From Lentisphaerales bacterium (GTDB lineage: Bacteria; Verrucomicrobiota; Lentisphaeria; Lentisphaerales; Lentisphaeraceae): a stretch of DNA of 64,000 nucleotides. The notes beneath the pieces were generated by a model, which saw only the letters and a list, made by a program, of their open reading frames with translations, was not told the DNA's origin and did no database searches. Made by a program: the position numbers and the translations under genes. Location: NCBI GenBank assembly GCA_022446985.1, contig JAKVBD010000006.1:62001-126000 (forward strand). Direction: 5' to 3'. Shown here piece by piece: positions 8,948 to 17,649 of this stretch (its first letter is position 1; each line of letters begins with the position of its first letter).

Positions 8948-9400
8948 TTATTTATCAGTCGCAGGCGGTTCAACCTTCGGAGCTTCCTCTTTGGCTTTTT
9001 CCGCTTCAGGCTTAGCTACAGGAGCAACCTCTTCTATTTTCTCTTCGACTTTAGGGGCAACATTTTCACCAGTTGATTCGATTGCAGACTTAGGCTCAGC
9101 TGTTATATCATCACCCAGGTCGATCTCTTCGGCAGCAGATTTTTTATTGACTTCGCTTTCTTTAGCAAGTCTCTGACTGGTTTCCATCTTAGCTAAAGCA
9201 AGACTTCCCGCCAGGAAAACTACCATAAGAACCCAAGTTGCTTTAGTGAGGAATTCGTTACGGCCTGCACCGAAAACTGAATCTGTCACACCGCCACTGG
9301 CAAGACCACCAAGTCCACCATCTTTTGATGGCTGCATGATGACTGCGATAACAATCACGATGGAAACTATTACTAAAACAAAAGTTAAAAAACCGCTCAT
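8948..9400 (-). CDS. secG: Preprotein translocase subunit SecG
   Basis: SecG is the small third subunit of the SecYEG channel. The N-terminal helix (TFVLVIVSIVIVIAVIMQ), then the conserved loop DGGLGGLASGG and GAGRNEFLTKATWVLMVVF, are diagnostic. The 150-residue form carries a long Ala/Pro/Glu/Lys-rich tail after about residue 75, longer than in enterobacteria but common in other phyla. A CGGAG ribosome site lies 6 nt before the ATG. It is next to tpiA, an arrangement found in many bacteria. Confidence 0.95.
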   Translation of the reverse strand: MSGFLTFVLVIVSIVIVIAVIMQPSKDGGLGGLASGGVTDSVFGAGRNEFLTKATWVLMVVFLAGSLALAKMETSQRLAKESEVNKKSAAEEIDLGDDITAEPKSAIESTGENVAPKVEEKIEEVAPVAKPEAEKAKEEAPKVEPPATDK

Positions 9401-9476
9401 ATAAACTCCGATAAATTGTGCATCCTAAAAATTCGTCAAGAATAATAAGACCGCTGCGACTGATTACAAGCTTAAA

Positions 9477-10244
9477 TTAGCAAACTGCGCTGGCATTTTT
9501 AAGCAGGGCTGAGAAATCCTCAACCTTAAGGCTCGCGCCACCAACAAGAGCACCATCGATGTCCTTCTGACCCATTAGTTCAGCAACGTTACCTGCCTTA
9601 ACAGAACCACCGTACTGAATGATCACTTTTTCAGCTGTGTCAGCACCAAACATATCAGTCAGAGTTGCACGGATAAAAGCGTGAGCACCCTGTGCCTGTT
9701 CTGGAGATGCAGTAACACCAGTACCGATTGCCCAAACTGGCTCATATGCTAGGATTGTTTTTTCCATCTGCTCAGCAGTTAGACCTGCTAGACATTCACG
9801 AAGTTGCTCTTCAAGAACTTTTTCCATGTTACCAGATTCTCTTTCTTCAAGAGTTTCACCGATACAAGTGAAAGGAGTGATACCAGCTTCCAGAGCAGCA
9901 AGAGTTCTTTTGTTAACAGTTTCGTTTGTTTCACCAAAGTACTGACGTCTTTCACTGTGACCGATAACAGCATGAGAAATACCATGCTCTTTAAGCATAG
10001 CAGCAGAAACTTCACCAGTGTATGCACCGCTTTCAGCAAAGTGAATGTTCTGAGTGCCAACGTTAATGTTTGTACCTTTTGCTGCTTCTACAGCGGCTAG
10101 AACAGATAGGAATGTCGGGAATACTGCGATGTCAACGTTAGTGATGTCAGCTACTTCTGCAGCAAGACCTTTAACTGTTTCAACAGCTTCTGCAGCTGTT
10201 TTGTTCATCTTCCAGTTACCAGCGATAAAAAGTTTTCTACTCAT
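9477..10244 (-). CDS. tpiA: Triosephosphate isomerase
   Basis: The enzyme interconverts dihydroxyacetone phosphate and glyceraldehyde 3-phosphate. The N-terminal lysine is in AGNWKMN, the catalytic histidine in IGHSERR, the catalytic glutamate in AYEPVWAIGTG, and the phosphate loop is YGGSV. The ATG at 10244 gives the standard MSRKLFIAGNWKMN start with AAGGA upstream. The open frame extends to 10322 but those 26 extra residues are unlike the family. At 255 residues it is of normal length. Confidence 0.97.
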   Translation of the reverse strand: MSRKLFIAGNWKMNKTAAEAVETVKGLAAEVADITNVDIAVFPTFLSVLAAVEAAKGTNINVGTQNIHFAESGAYTGEVSAAMLKEHGISHAVIGHSERRQYFGETNETVNKRTLAALEAGITPFTCIGETLEERESGNMEKVLEEQLRECLAGLTAEQMEKTILAYEPVWAIGTGVTASPEQAQGAHAFIRATLTDMFGADTAEKVIIQYGGSVKAGNVAELMGQKDIDGALVGGASLKVEDFSALLKNASAVC

Positions 10245-10341
10245 AGTGTGTGATCCTTTAATATTGAATTTATTAAAAAGCTTCGGCGAATATAGGGCCT
10301 CGAACCCTTTTTTAAAGCCCACAAAAAAAGAGTGACACGCT

Positions 10342-11037
10342 TTAACTTTTATTACAGATAACGGCTTGTAGACCTTTCAATGTCAAAAGCTCTTCAGTGT
10401 TAAATTTTGATGAAATAAACTTGCTGTAAAAAGGCGCATCTCCACCAGTTAAAACAACAGATATTTCTTCATAAGTCTTTGAAAGTTCTTCGGTATATTT
10501 CTGAATAGCCAAACCACTCATACTGTCTACACCAGATTGAATCGCCTCTTCGGTATTTTTACCCAGTAAAATATAGTGATCGGATAAAGGAACTTCGGGT
10601 AGTTGACTGGTAAAAGAGTTCAACGCCTTTCTGGATAAACTGCGACCGGGCATGATAAAGCCCCCATCGAAAGAACCGCATTGGCTAATAAACTCTGCTG
10701 TAACACAAGTACCACAATCAAGGATCAGAATATTTTGTTTAAGCTTTACTACGGCAGCTATATTTGCCAATCTATCTGCGCCAATCGTTTCTGGAGACAC
10801 TCTAGAAAAATTGATATTCAGATGAGAGTAATTCAGAAACTCGACATTTAGATCCAACTGCTCTAAAGGCTCTCGCAACTTTTTAACTACACAGGCTATG
10901 TAAAGAGTATCCTCTTCCCTAAAGCTCTGTTGTGCATACTCAACAAAATCTACTGACTTCAAAGTTTGTAATTCACTTAAATCTTCGCGACAAACCTGAG
11001 TATGAGTATTACCAATATTGACTAAAAAGACTGACAT
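10342..11037 (-). CDS. coaX: Type III pantothenate kinase
   Basis: CoaX phosphorylates pantothenate in the first step of CoA synthesis. It is an ASKHA-fold enzyme: phosphate-1 motif VNIGNTHT at the N-terminus, GADRLAN in the middle, ILDCGTCVTAE as phosphate-2, GGFIMPG, and a C-terminal LTGGDA. At 231 residues it is slightly short but complete. It begins 1 bp after the hrpB stop, so it is co-transcribed with hrpB. No BirA domain is attached. Confidence 0.92.
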   Translation of the reverse strand: MSVFLVNIGNTHTQVCREDLSELQTLKSVDFVEYAQQSFREEDTLYIACVVKKLREPLEQLDLNVEFLNYSHLNINFSRVSPETIGADRLANIAAVVKLKQNILILDCGTCVTAEFISQCGSFDGGFIMPGRSLSRKALNSFTSQLPEVPLSDHYILLGKNTEEAIQSGVDSMSGLAIQKYTEELSKTYEEISVVLTGGDAPFYSKFISSKFNTEELLTLKGLQAVICNKS

Positions 11038-11038
11038 T

Positions 11039-13507
11039 CTAAATCCAATTGTGTTTTGGGTAACGACCTGCTAACTGTGACTTTATATCTTTATAAACAC
11101 CATCCCAAAAGCCTTCGAGGTCATTAGTTATATGAATCGTACGGCGATTAGGAGCCAACATATCCAATAAAACCTTAACTCTGCCACCAGCAACACTTGG
11201 CGTTTCGGTCATACCATAAAAGTCCTGAATAAAACCACTCCCCTTCACAGTCCCATCCTCTTCATAAGATAGCTTCATATTCCTTCCTGAAGGAAGCTTC
11301 ACTTTCTCTGGAGTCATTTCTTGAACAAAATTTTGTTCATCCCAACTCATGGCATTTTTAAAGTAATCTAAGACAGGTAAATTTTTGACATCCTTATACG
11401 AACGACAGCCTGAACACATTTCCAGTAAAATGATCTTCTGTTCATCTTCATTGTATTCAAGCAATTCTTTCTCTGGATAAAGACCACTCACCCAGCGCAC
11501 TTTCTTAATCCACTTATCGACGTCCTTATTCCAGTTATTGAGCTTCAATTCTCCAGAGACGATTTTGTCGACAAGAATTTCTTCTGCTGCTAAAGACTCA
11601 GGGGTTTCTGAAAGGCTCTTCTCACGCAAAACAAAATCACCAAGAGTCACAATCTCTTGAACTTCTACACTACGAGTCTTTTCGTTCCATATAGCCGTTT
11701 TCTTTGCTTCGATGTATTCGCCGTATAATTCTTCAAGTGTTTTATAGTCCACTTCTAAAGCGAGAGATAACAGTGTTTTACTGGAGCCACTATTATTGAT
11801 TTCTGACACTCCAAGAGGAACTATAAATTCAGCATCGCGCACTGCTGAATTACGGGTTAATTCACCGACTTTACCATTCGCAAATCGATAACGCAGAGTA
11901 CCACGATCCAGTCTTCTTGCCAGCTTGTCCGGAAAACCCGATAAAACAGCTTGAATCAAACGCTTTTCGTCATCGACAAAATTATCTTCTACTTTCAGTA
12001 AGGCACCAAACTGCCTGAAAACCTGATCCAAGGTTTTCATGGCACCGCGATGGATTTTATAGCGACGGCAAAGAGCCTCTTTATTTGATGTTTTTTGATA
12101 CTCCACCCAGATATTGCTAATAGCTCTTAAATCAGATGGCACTTTAGAGTCATCGATTAACTTGGTATTTTTATCGATTGGCGATCTTTCTGAAACTATG
12201 GCAGCCCAACGGCAGGCTTCTTCATAACATGAATTCTGAGCTGCAGCTAAAAGCATAGTTGCGATTCTTGGGTGAGCAGGAAATTGTGCCATTAACTTGC
12301 CGAGACCGGATATTTTTTGATCTTCCACTGCACCGAGACTTTTCAATAAAGAAAGTCCTTCCTTTAAAGCATTTTGATCAGGAGATTCGAACCAATCAAA
12401 CTCTTCCAGCTTATGCCCCATTGCCAATATCGCTAAAAGTACTTCTGTTGTATCTACTCTCTGAATTTCAGGAGTTGTATCAATTGGCTTTCTGGAATGC
12501 TCTTCCTTACTCCAGAGTCTATATGCCGTTCCTGGTCCTAAACGCCCTGCACGACCGGAGCGTTGTTCTGCCGAAAAAACTGAAATTGCCTGAAGTGATA
12601 AAGTATCTAAACCTCGAGATGCATCAAAAATGTTTTCGCGGGAAAAGCCAGCATCGACGACTGTATCAACTCCTTCAACTGTAAGTGATGTCTCAGCAAT
12701 ATTTGTCGAAATAATAATTTTGCGCTTTTCTCTTTTCTGTAAAGCATAATCCTGCTTATCTGGCGGCAAACTGCCATGCAATTGGCAAACTTCGATTCCT
12801 TTCAAACCTGAAAGCAAGTCTGCGGTTTTGCGGATCTCAAATTGACCGGGCATAAATACCAATATATCGCCAGTCTGCTGCTGATTTTTCAGATGTTCCC
12901 TAACAACTTCCGAGGCTCGCTCCCACAAAGGCTTCTGGCGAGAAAAGTGTCGATAGTACATTTCAATAGGGTACGGCTTATTATCAGACTCCAGGTGTGG
13001 GCAATTATCCAAAAACTGACAGACTTTTCCGGCTTCCATAGTAGCCGACATGACGACCAGGTAGAGATCGTCTCTTCGCTCAAGGAGTTCTTTGACCAGA
13101 CTCAGAATAACATCTGATTGCCAACTGCGTTCATGGAATTCATCGATAACTATAGCACTGACATTTTTTAACTCAGGATCATTACCCAATTGCCTTAGAA
13201 GTAAGCCGACTGTTCTAAAGCTGATTTGGGTTTTAGAAGACATCCTGGAATCACCGCGAACCTGATAACCAATTTCTTCACCGACGACTGTCCCGGTCAT
13301 TTTCGCAACAGAGTTAGCTAAAGAGCGAGCTGCCAATCTACGTGGCTGGAGAACAACTACCTGTCCCGGGATATTTAAATCTTTCGCAAGGAAACGGGGA
13401 ATAAGCGTCGACTTTCCCGACCCTGGAGGTGACGTAAAAACCAATCGTCTATTCGACTTGACCTGATCGATAATTTTGTGCCGCAGTTTTTCTACGGGTA
13501 ATTCCAT
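11039..13507 (-). CDS. hrpB: ATP-dependent helicase HrpB
   Basis: A DEAH-family helicase. Walker A (PPGSGKS, about residues 27-33), IDEFHERS as the DEAH-type box, MSAT, ISTNIAETSLT and QRSGRAGRLGPG are the ordered helicase motifs. The C-terminus ends in the HrpB-specific GRYPKHNWI. The ATG at 13507 is preceded by CAGGAG at 5-6 nt, giving 822 residues, close to the family norm. The extra 21 codons to 13570 are not needed. The gene heads an operon with coaX, and is divergent from the HDOD gene with about 115 bp between the two starts. Confidence 0.95.
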   Translation of the reverse strand: MELPVEKLRHKIIDQVKSNRRLVFTSPPGSGKSTLIPRFLAKDLNIPGQVVVLQPRRLAARSLANSVAKMTGTVVGEEIGYQVRGDSRMSSKTQISFRTVGLLLRQLGNDPELKNVSAIVIDEFHERSWQSDVILSLVKELLERRDDLYLVVMSATMEAGKVCQFLDNCPHLESDNKPYPIEMYYRHFSRQKPLWERASEVVREHLKNQQQTGDILVFMPGQFEIRKTADLLSGLKGIEVCQLHGSLPPDKQDYALQKREKRKIIISTNIAETSLTVEGVDTVVDAGFSRENIFDASRGLDTLSLQAISVFSAEQRSGRAGRLGPGTAYRLWSKEEHSRKPIDTTPEIQRVDTTEVLLAILAMGHKLEEFDWFESPDQNALKEGLSLLKSLGAVEDQKISGLGKLMAQFPAHPRIATMLLAAAQNSCYEEACRWAAIVSERSPIDKNTKLIDDSKVPSDLRAISNIWVEYQKTSNKEALCRRYKIHRGAMKTLDQVFRQFGALLKVEDNFVDDEKRLIQAVLSGFPDKLARRLDRGTLRYRFANGKVGELTRNSAVRDAEFIVPLGVSEINNSGSSKTLLSLALEVDYKTLEELYGEYIEAKKTAIWNEKTRSVEVQEIVTLGDFVLREKSLSETPESLAAEEILVDKIVSGELKLNNWNKDVDKWIKKVRWVSGLYPEKELLEYNEDEQKIILLEMCSGCRSYKDVKNLPVLDYFKNAMSWDEQNFVQEMTPEKVKLPSGRNMKLSYEEDGTVKGSGFIQDFYGMTETPSVAGGRVKVLLDMLAPNRRTIHITNDLEGFWDGVYKDIKSQLAGRYPKHNWI

Positions 13508-13623
13508 AAAAACTCCTGAATTTGGGGCAATATATTCCAACTTAAAGCTTTTAGCAGATCTTCGGCCCAAAATATGCGATTTTTGAACTCAAGAAAGCGT
13601 CAAAATAAAAGTTTGAAAGAAAT

Positions 13624-14748
13624 ATGATCAAAATCAGCGAAATAATTAAAGAGCTCGAAGATATACCGCCAGTCCCAAAAACTGCTTTGGATCTGCTGGA
13701 ACTGACTAACGATATAATGGCCAATGCTGGCAAGGCGACAGAGATCCTCTCTAAAGATCCTGCTTTATCAATGAAAGTACTCAAAGCTGCCAACTCAGCA
13801 AAATATGGCTATGCTCGTCATATAGCAACGGTTAGTCAAGCTGTTGTCATTCTGGGGTTTAAAGGATTAAGAAATCTCATACTTGGCTTAGCTGTCTATA
13901 AATTTTTAAATGAAAAAGGTTCTGAAGAAGGAAAACATCTTTGGCGTCACCTGATCACAACTGCCAGTCTTTCAAAAATGCTAACAGACAAACTCGGCCA
14001 GGAAGATCCTGAGCTTGGATTTCTTTGTGGCCTGATCCACGATATAGGCAAAGCAGTTCTTATGAATAGAAGAACTGAAATCTACAATGAACTTTTTCAA
14101 AGGTCTGAAGCTGAAAATATTCCAATCAATGAACTCGAAGAAACATTTCTCGGTTTTACACATGCAGACTTAGGACGTGACGTCTGCCGCTCCTGGCTTT
14201 TACCAGGAGTCTTAGTTAAAGTTGTTTCTCTTCATCATAAGCATTGCATCACTGACATTGGTGATGAAGGCAGTAGCGAGCTACTAAAATCAACGATCAT
14301 TGCTGATAACCTCTCAAAGCTTTTCAATGTAGTAAGTGAACACTCTGTTAATTTCAAGCCTGAAGTTCTCAAACTCTATGAACATCGAGGTGTTGATCAG
14401 AAAATGCTTGAAGAATGCTTTATTAAACTTCCTGAAGAAATCGCCAAGCTTGAAGGAATCTTTCCTGAGATTTTCGCTGTTGAAAAACTTGAAGTCAAAG
14501 TAAAAGTCAAACTAAGTAATGATGCTCATGAAAAGACAATTCGACTTTTCCTACTTGGTAAAGGCATAGAGTTGACTCGTTCATTAGCTGACTGCGATAT
14601 ACTTCTGACAGATGATGAAAAAGCAATGGAATCTTCGAAAGCAATTCTTTGTGATTTCTTTACTGATGACATACACCATGAGAATCAACTCATATGTACC
14701 AACCATCTTAATGAATGGTTAAAACAGAAAAAGATTATTACTGACTAG
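13624..14748 (+). CDS. HDOD-domain signalling protein
   Basis: The 374-residue protein opens with an HDOD domain at about residues 1-200: IPPVPKTALDLLEL, DPALSMKVLKAANSA, VSQAVVILGFKGLRNL, and an intact LIHDIGK near residue 140. HDOD proteins act in regulatory or stress signalling, and many have lost the HD metal motif. Here HD is retained, so phosphohydrolase activity is possible. The C-terminal 100 residues match nothing obvious and contain a repeated-looking VKVKVKL stretch. The gene is alone on the plus strand. Confidence 0.82.
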   Translation: MIKISEIIKELEDIPPVPKTALDLLELTNDIMANAGKATEILSKDPALSMKVLKAANSAKYGYARHIATVSQAVVILGFKGLRNLILGLAVYKFLNEKGSEEGKHLWRHLITTASLSKMLTDKLGQEDPELGFLCGLIHDIGKAVLMNRRTEIYNELFQRSEAENIPINELEETFLGFTHADLGRDVCRSWLLPGVLVKVVSLHHKHCITDIGDEGSSELLKSTIIADNLSKLFNVVSEHSVNFKPEVLKLYEHRGVDQKMLEECFIKLPEEIAKLEGIFPEIFAVEKLEVKVKVKLSNDAHEKTIRLFLLGKGIELTRSLADCDILLTDDEKAMESSKAILCDFFTDDIHHENQLICTNHLNEWLKQKKIITD

Positions 14749-14757
14749 GTGAATTTA

Positions 14758-16278
14758 TTACTTAAGTAAAGATTCGATGTGTTTGATAAACGGCACTTTC
14801 TGAATTGATGTCTTATTACCAACAATTGCCACAGCTTCTGCACCTGCAGCATTACCAACAAAGCCAACTATTGACATAGGAGCTTTCTTGCAGAGAGCCA
14901 AAGAAATTAACGAGAGCACTGCATCTCCTGCACCAACTCGGTCAACTATCTTGGGCGCAATTGCGGGAATCTGGACTATATCCTCATCCTGAGAGAAGCA
15001 CATCGTGCCATATTTACCTCGAGTCAAGATAACATTTTTATAGTCTTGTTCTGCAGAAATCTTCCTAACCATTTCCTCTGGCTCAAGATGCTGATTTCTG
15101 AACTCCAGTACCAATTCATGCTGAGCAATAGAGATACAATCCGCTTTCGAGTATTTAGAAATTGGGTTATGCCCCCTATTCCCCGCATTGCCCTGAGCAT
15201 TAACACATAAAAATGGCGCATCCTCACATAATTTATTGACTATTTTTGGTGTCATCATTCCATGACCATAATCAGCAACTACAACCAAATCGTAATTCTG
15301 GAGATTTTCATCCAGCCAATTAAGAACTTTCTTTTCTCTTTTCTCTGTGAGAAGTTCGTCATTGATTTCATAAACTTCAAAAAGTTTTTGAAGGAGTTCC
15401 TTTTCGATAAAGCGACGCTTAACTATTGTAGGAGAATCTTTTTTATAAAAAATATGTGGCTCAACATTTTCACTCAAAGCACTGCGAACAAAGCCTTCCT
15501 GAGGCTGTTTGTCCCCTAAAAGAGTCAAGACTCCAACGTCCTTAGTGAAAGCTGCTATGTGATTAGCGATGGCCAAAATACCACCTGCATGCTTTTCTTC
15601 GCCAAGTAGCTTGGCTGCAAGTATTGGTTCTTTCATAGACTTACCCATAGCATTCACATAGTGATATTCATCAATAATTGTCTCACAAACAACAAGGACT
15701 TTAAGATCCTTAAAGGAATAAATACCTTCAACAATATTTTCGTGTGGATTAGCAGCCTTGAATATCTTTAAAAAATTAGTTACTTCTGGTGAAAAAACCG
15801 GTAAATAACTATTTATCAGCTTAGATGAACTGAAGGTCATATCATCTGTCGTAAACGCCATACGGCCACCGTGAGATTCAACAGCATTTCGCTCAATTGA
15901 GATAAAGTCATTATCACCAGGAACAGAGTCTTTGTACTCCGGGCCTTTGCAATAAATATCCGGTTTAATTATATCAATTGCTTGTACAGCGGTCTGATAT
16001 TCATTCAAAGCAACGTAATCAACGCTATCAAGAGATGCAATTGCTTCCAGCCTCAAGTACTCCTTAAATGCAGGGCGGCCTGGGCCCTTATTGACAAAGC
16101 AGTCAGGAGTTACGGTAACTACGAGAATATCACCAAAAGATTTCGCCTCTGAAAAATGGCGCATATGACCGACATGTAGAAGGTCAAAGCAACCGTGACA
16201 CTGAACCACATTCTTCCCAGCCCTGGCTGTGTCTAGGACTTCAGATAATTCCTTTAATGGCAGAATCTTTAAACTCAC
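14758..16278 (-). CDS. Nucleotidyltransferase-PfkB kinase fusion (HldE-like, domains swapped)
   Basis: The 506-residue protein joins an N-terminal RfaE2/HldE-type nucleotidyltransferase (GCFDLLHVGHMRH, with HxGH at residues 35-38) to a C-terminal PfkB/ribokinase-fold kinase (VKRRFIEKELLQKLFEVYE in the middle, DRVGAGDAVLSL near residue 447). In classical HldE the kinase comes first. The expected chemistry is phosphorylation of a sugar phosphate and its activation as a nucleotide sugar for surface polysaccharide or LPS. Whether the substrate is a heptose cannot be told. It follows efpL by 60 bp at the end of the map-ffh operon. Confidence 0.85.
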   Translation of the reverse strand: MSLKILPLKELSEVLDTARAGKNVVQCHGCFDLLHVGHMRHFSEAKSFGDILVVTVTPDCFVNKGPGRPAFKEYLRLEAIASLDSVDYVALNEYQTAVQAIDIIKPDIYCKGPEYKDSVPGDNDFISIERNAVESHGGRMAFTTDDMTFSSSKLINSYLPVFSPEVTNFLKIFKAANPHENIVEGIYSFKDLKVLVVCETIIDEYHYVNAMGKSMKEPILAAKLLGEEKHAGGILAIANHIAAFTKDVGVLTLLGDKQPQEGFVRSALSENVEPHIFYKKDSPTIVKRRFIEKELLQKLFEVYEINDELLTEKREKKVLNWLDENLQNYDLVVVADYGHGMMTPKIVNKLCEDAPFLCVNAQGNAGNRGHNPISKYSKADCISIAQHELVLEFRNQHLEPEEMVRKISAEQDYKNVILTRGKYGTMCFSQDEDIVQIPAIAPKIVDRVGAGDAVLSLISLALCKKAPMSIVGFVGNAAGAEAVAIVGNKTSIQKVPFIKHIESLLK

Positions 16279-16338
16279 CGCTTTTCCATATCTAGTTTAA
16301 ACTTTAACAATTTTACGCAAAGACTATTCCTAGGGCAA

Positions 16339-16905
16339 TTACTTAGCGCGAGAAATATACTCTCCAGTACGAGTGTCTACTTTTATCACTTCTTCAGACT
16401 CAAGATACTCTGGAACCTGAAGCTCAAAACCTGTCTCAAGCTTGGCATTTTTAGTTCTTGCTGTGGCAGAGGCTGATTTCATTGAAGGGTCGCACTCAAC
16501 AACCTTCAAGTTGACTGTATCTGGAAGTTGTAAACCTTTGACAGCACCATCAATAATCAATGCCGTACACTCCATATCTTCAAGTAGAAAGTTTATGTCA
16601 TCACCAATAAACTCTTTGCGAAGTTCAAACTGCGAGTAATCTTCGATATCCATGAAAACGTAACTCTCGCCATCGATGTAAGAAAACTGAACCACTTTCT
16701 TTTCATAATCAGCTTCTTTAAAAACATCATCGCCTTTGAAACTGTGGTCAGCTTTCTGGCCGGTAATCAAATTGCGGCTGCGAACTTTATAAAGAGTATT
16801 TCCGCCACGAGCAGAAGGGCTTTTGACCTGAATATGTTCGATAATGTGAGCAGCACTATTCAATTCTAAAACCATACCCTTTTTCATTTTAGATACCTCA
16901 ATCAT
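16339..16905 (-). CDS. efpL: Elongation factor P-like protein EfpL (YeiP)
   Basis: The 188-residue protein has the three-domain EF-P length and matches the YeiP branch: MKKGMVLELN at the start, SPSARGGNTLYK at residues 29-40, FKGDDVF, FSYIDGESYVFMD and the C-terminal FELQVPEYL. The domain-I loop has Arg at position 33 where true EF-P carries the modified lysine or arginine loop. YeiP/EfpL rescues ribosomes stalled at proline and other hard motifs. No second EF-P paralogue is seen here. It is 19 bp downstream of pdxJ in the same operon. Confidence 0.9.
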   Translation of the reverse strand: MIEVSKMKKGMVLELNSAAHIIEHIQVKSPSARGGNTLYKVRSRNLITGQKADHSFKGDDVFKEADYEKKVVQFSYIDGESYVFMDIEDYSQFELRKEFIGDDINFLLEDMECTALIIDGAVKGLQLPDTVNLKVVECDPSMKSASATARTKNAKLETGFELQVPEYLESEEVIKVDTRTGEYISRAK

Positions 16906-16924
16906 GAGAGCTCTCCTGTTAAAA

Positions 16925-17641
16925 TTACGAAAGAATGGAGATGTATTCTAAAATGGTCTGATCCATGCCTTTATAAAGCATTTCCACAACCAGGGCATGT
17001 CCAATCGATACTTCCAGTAAGCCGTCGATATTTTCATCGAAGAACTTTAAGTTCTCCAAACTCAAATCGTGACCGGCATTTACGCCTAAACCATGCTCAA
17101 CTGCAGCAGCTGCAGTGGTCTTGTACTTGGCGATAACTTCATTTTGTTTATCAGTTCCATAACTGGTAGCAAAAAACTCAGTATAGAGTTCAATACGATC
17201 AGTACCTGTTTGAGCAGCAAATGGAACCTGCGATGGATCTGGATCTAAAAAGATACTGGAACGAATTCCATTTTCTTTCAAACGGGCAATAATCGGTTTA
17301 AGATAATCAAGGTTGTTTTTACAGTCCCAACCGGCATTCGAAGTTATCGCATCGGGAGCATCGGGAACGAGTGTGCACTGATTCGGTTTCACTTCACAAA
17401 CCATATCCAGAAAACGCTCATTTGGATTACCTTCAATATTCAGCTCAACATCGATATTTTCTTTAAGAGTGTAAGCATCTGCATACTTAGCATGACGTTC
17501 ATCTGGACGCGGGTGAATCGTTATACCATGAGCTCCACACTTGATCAAATCCTGTGAGACTTTTAGGACATTGGGAAAATCAGCTCCACGTGAATTTCTA
17601 AGCAGAGCAATTTTATTTACATTGACGCTGAGTAAGGCCAT
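16925..17641 (-). CDS. pdxJ: Pyridoxine 5'-phosphate synthase
   Basis: PdxJ condenses 3-amino-2-oxopropyl phosphate with deoxyxylulose 5-phosphate to give pyridoxine phosphate. The 238-residue TIM barrel shows VNVNKIALLRNSRG at the N-terminus, the GAHGITIHPRPDERH block, LNIEGNP, TLVPD, the RIELYTE block and the phosphate-binding GHDL with VSIGHALV. It lies 8 bp from the ligase gene and 19 bp from efpL. Confidence 0.96.
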   Translation of the reverse strand: MALLSVNVNKIALLRNSRGADFPNVLKVSQDLIKCGAHGITIHPRPDERHAKYADAYTLKENIDVELNIEGNPNERFLDMVCEVKPNQCTLVPDAPDAITSNAGWDCKNNLDYLKPIIARLKENGIRSSIFLDPDPSQVPFAAQTGTDRIELYTEFFATSYGTDKQNEVIAKYKTTAAAAVEHGLGVNAGHDLSLENLKFFDENIDGLLEVSIGHALVVEMLYKGMDQTILEYISILS

Positions 17642-17649
17642 TCGTTTTC

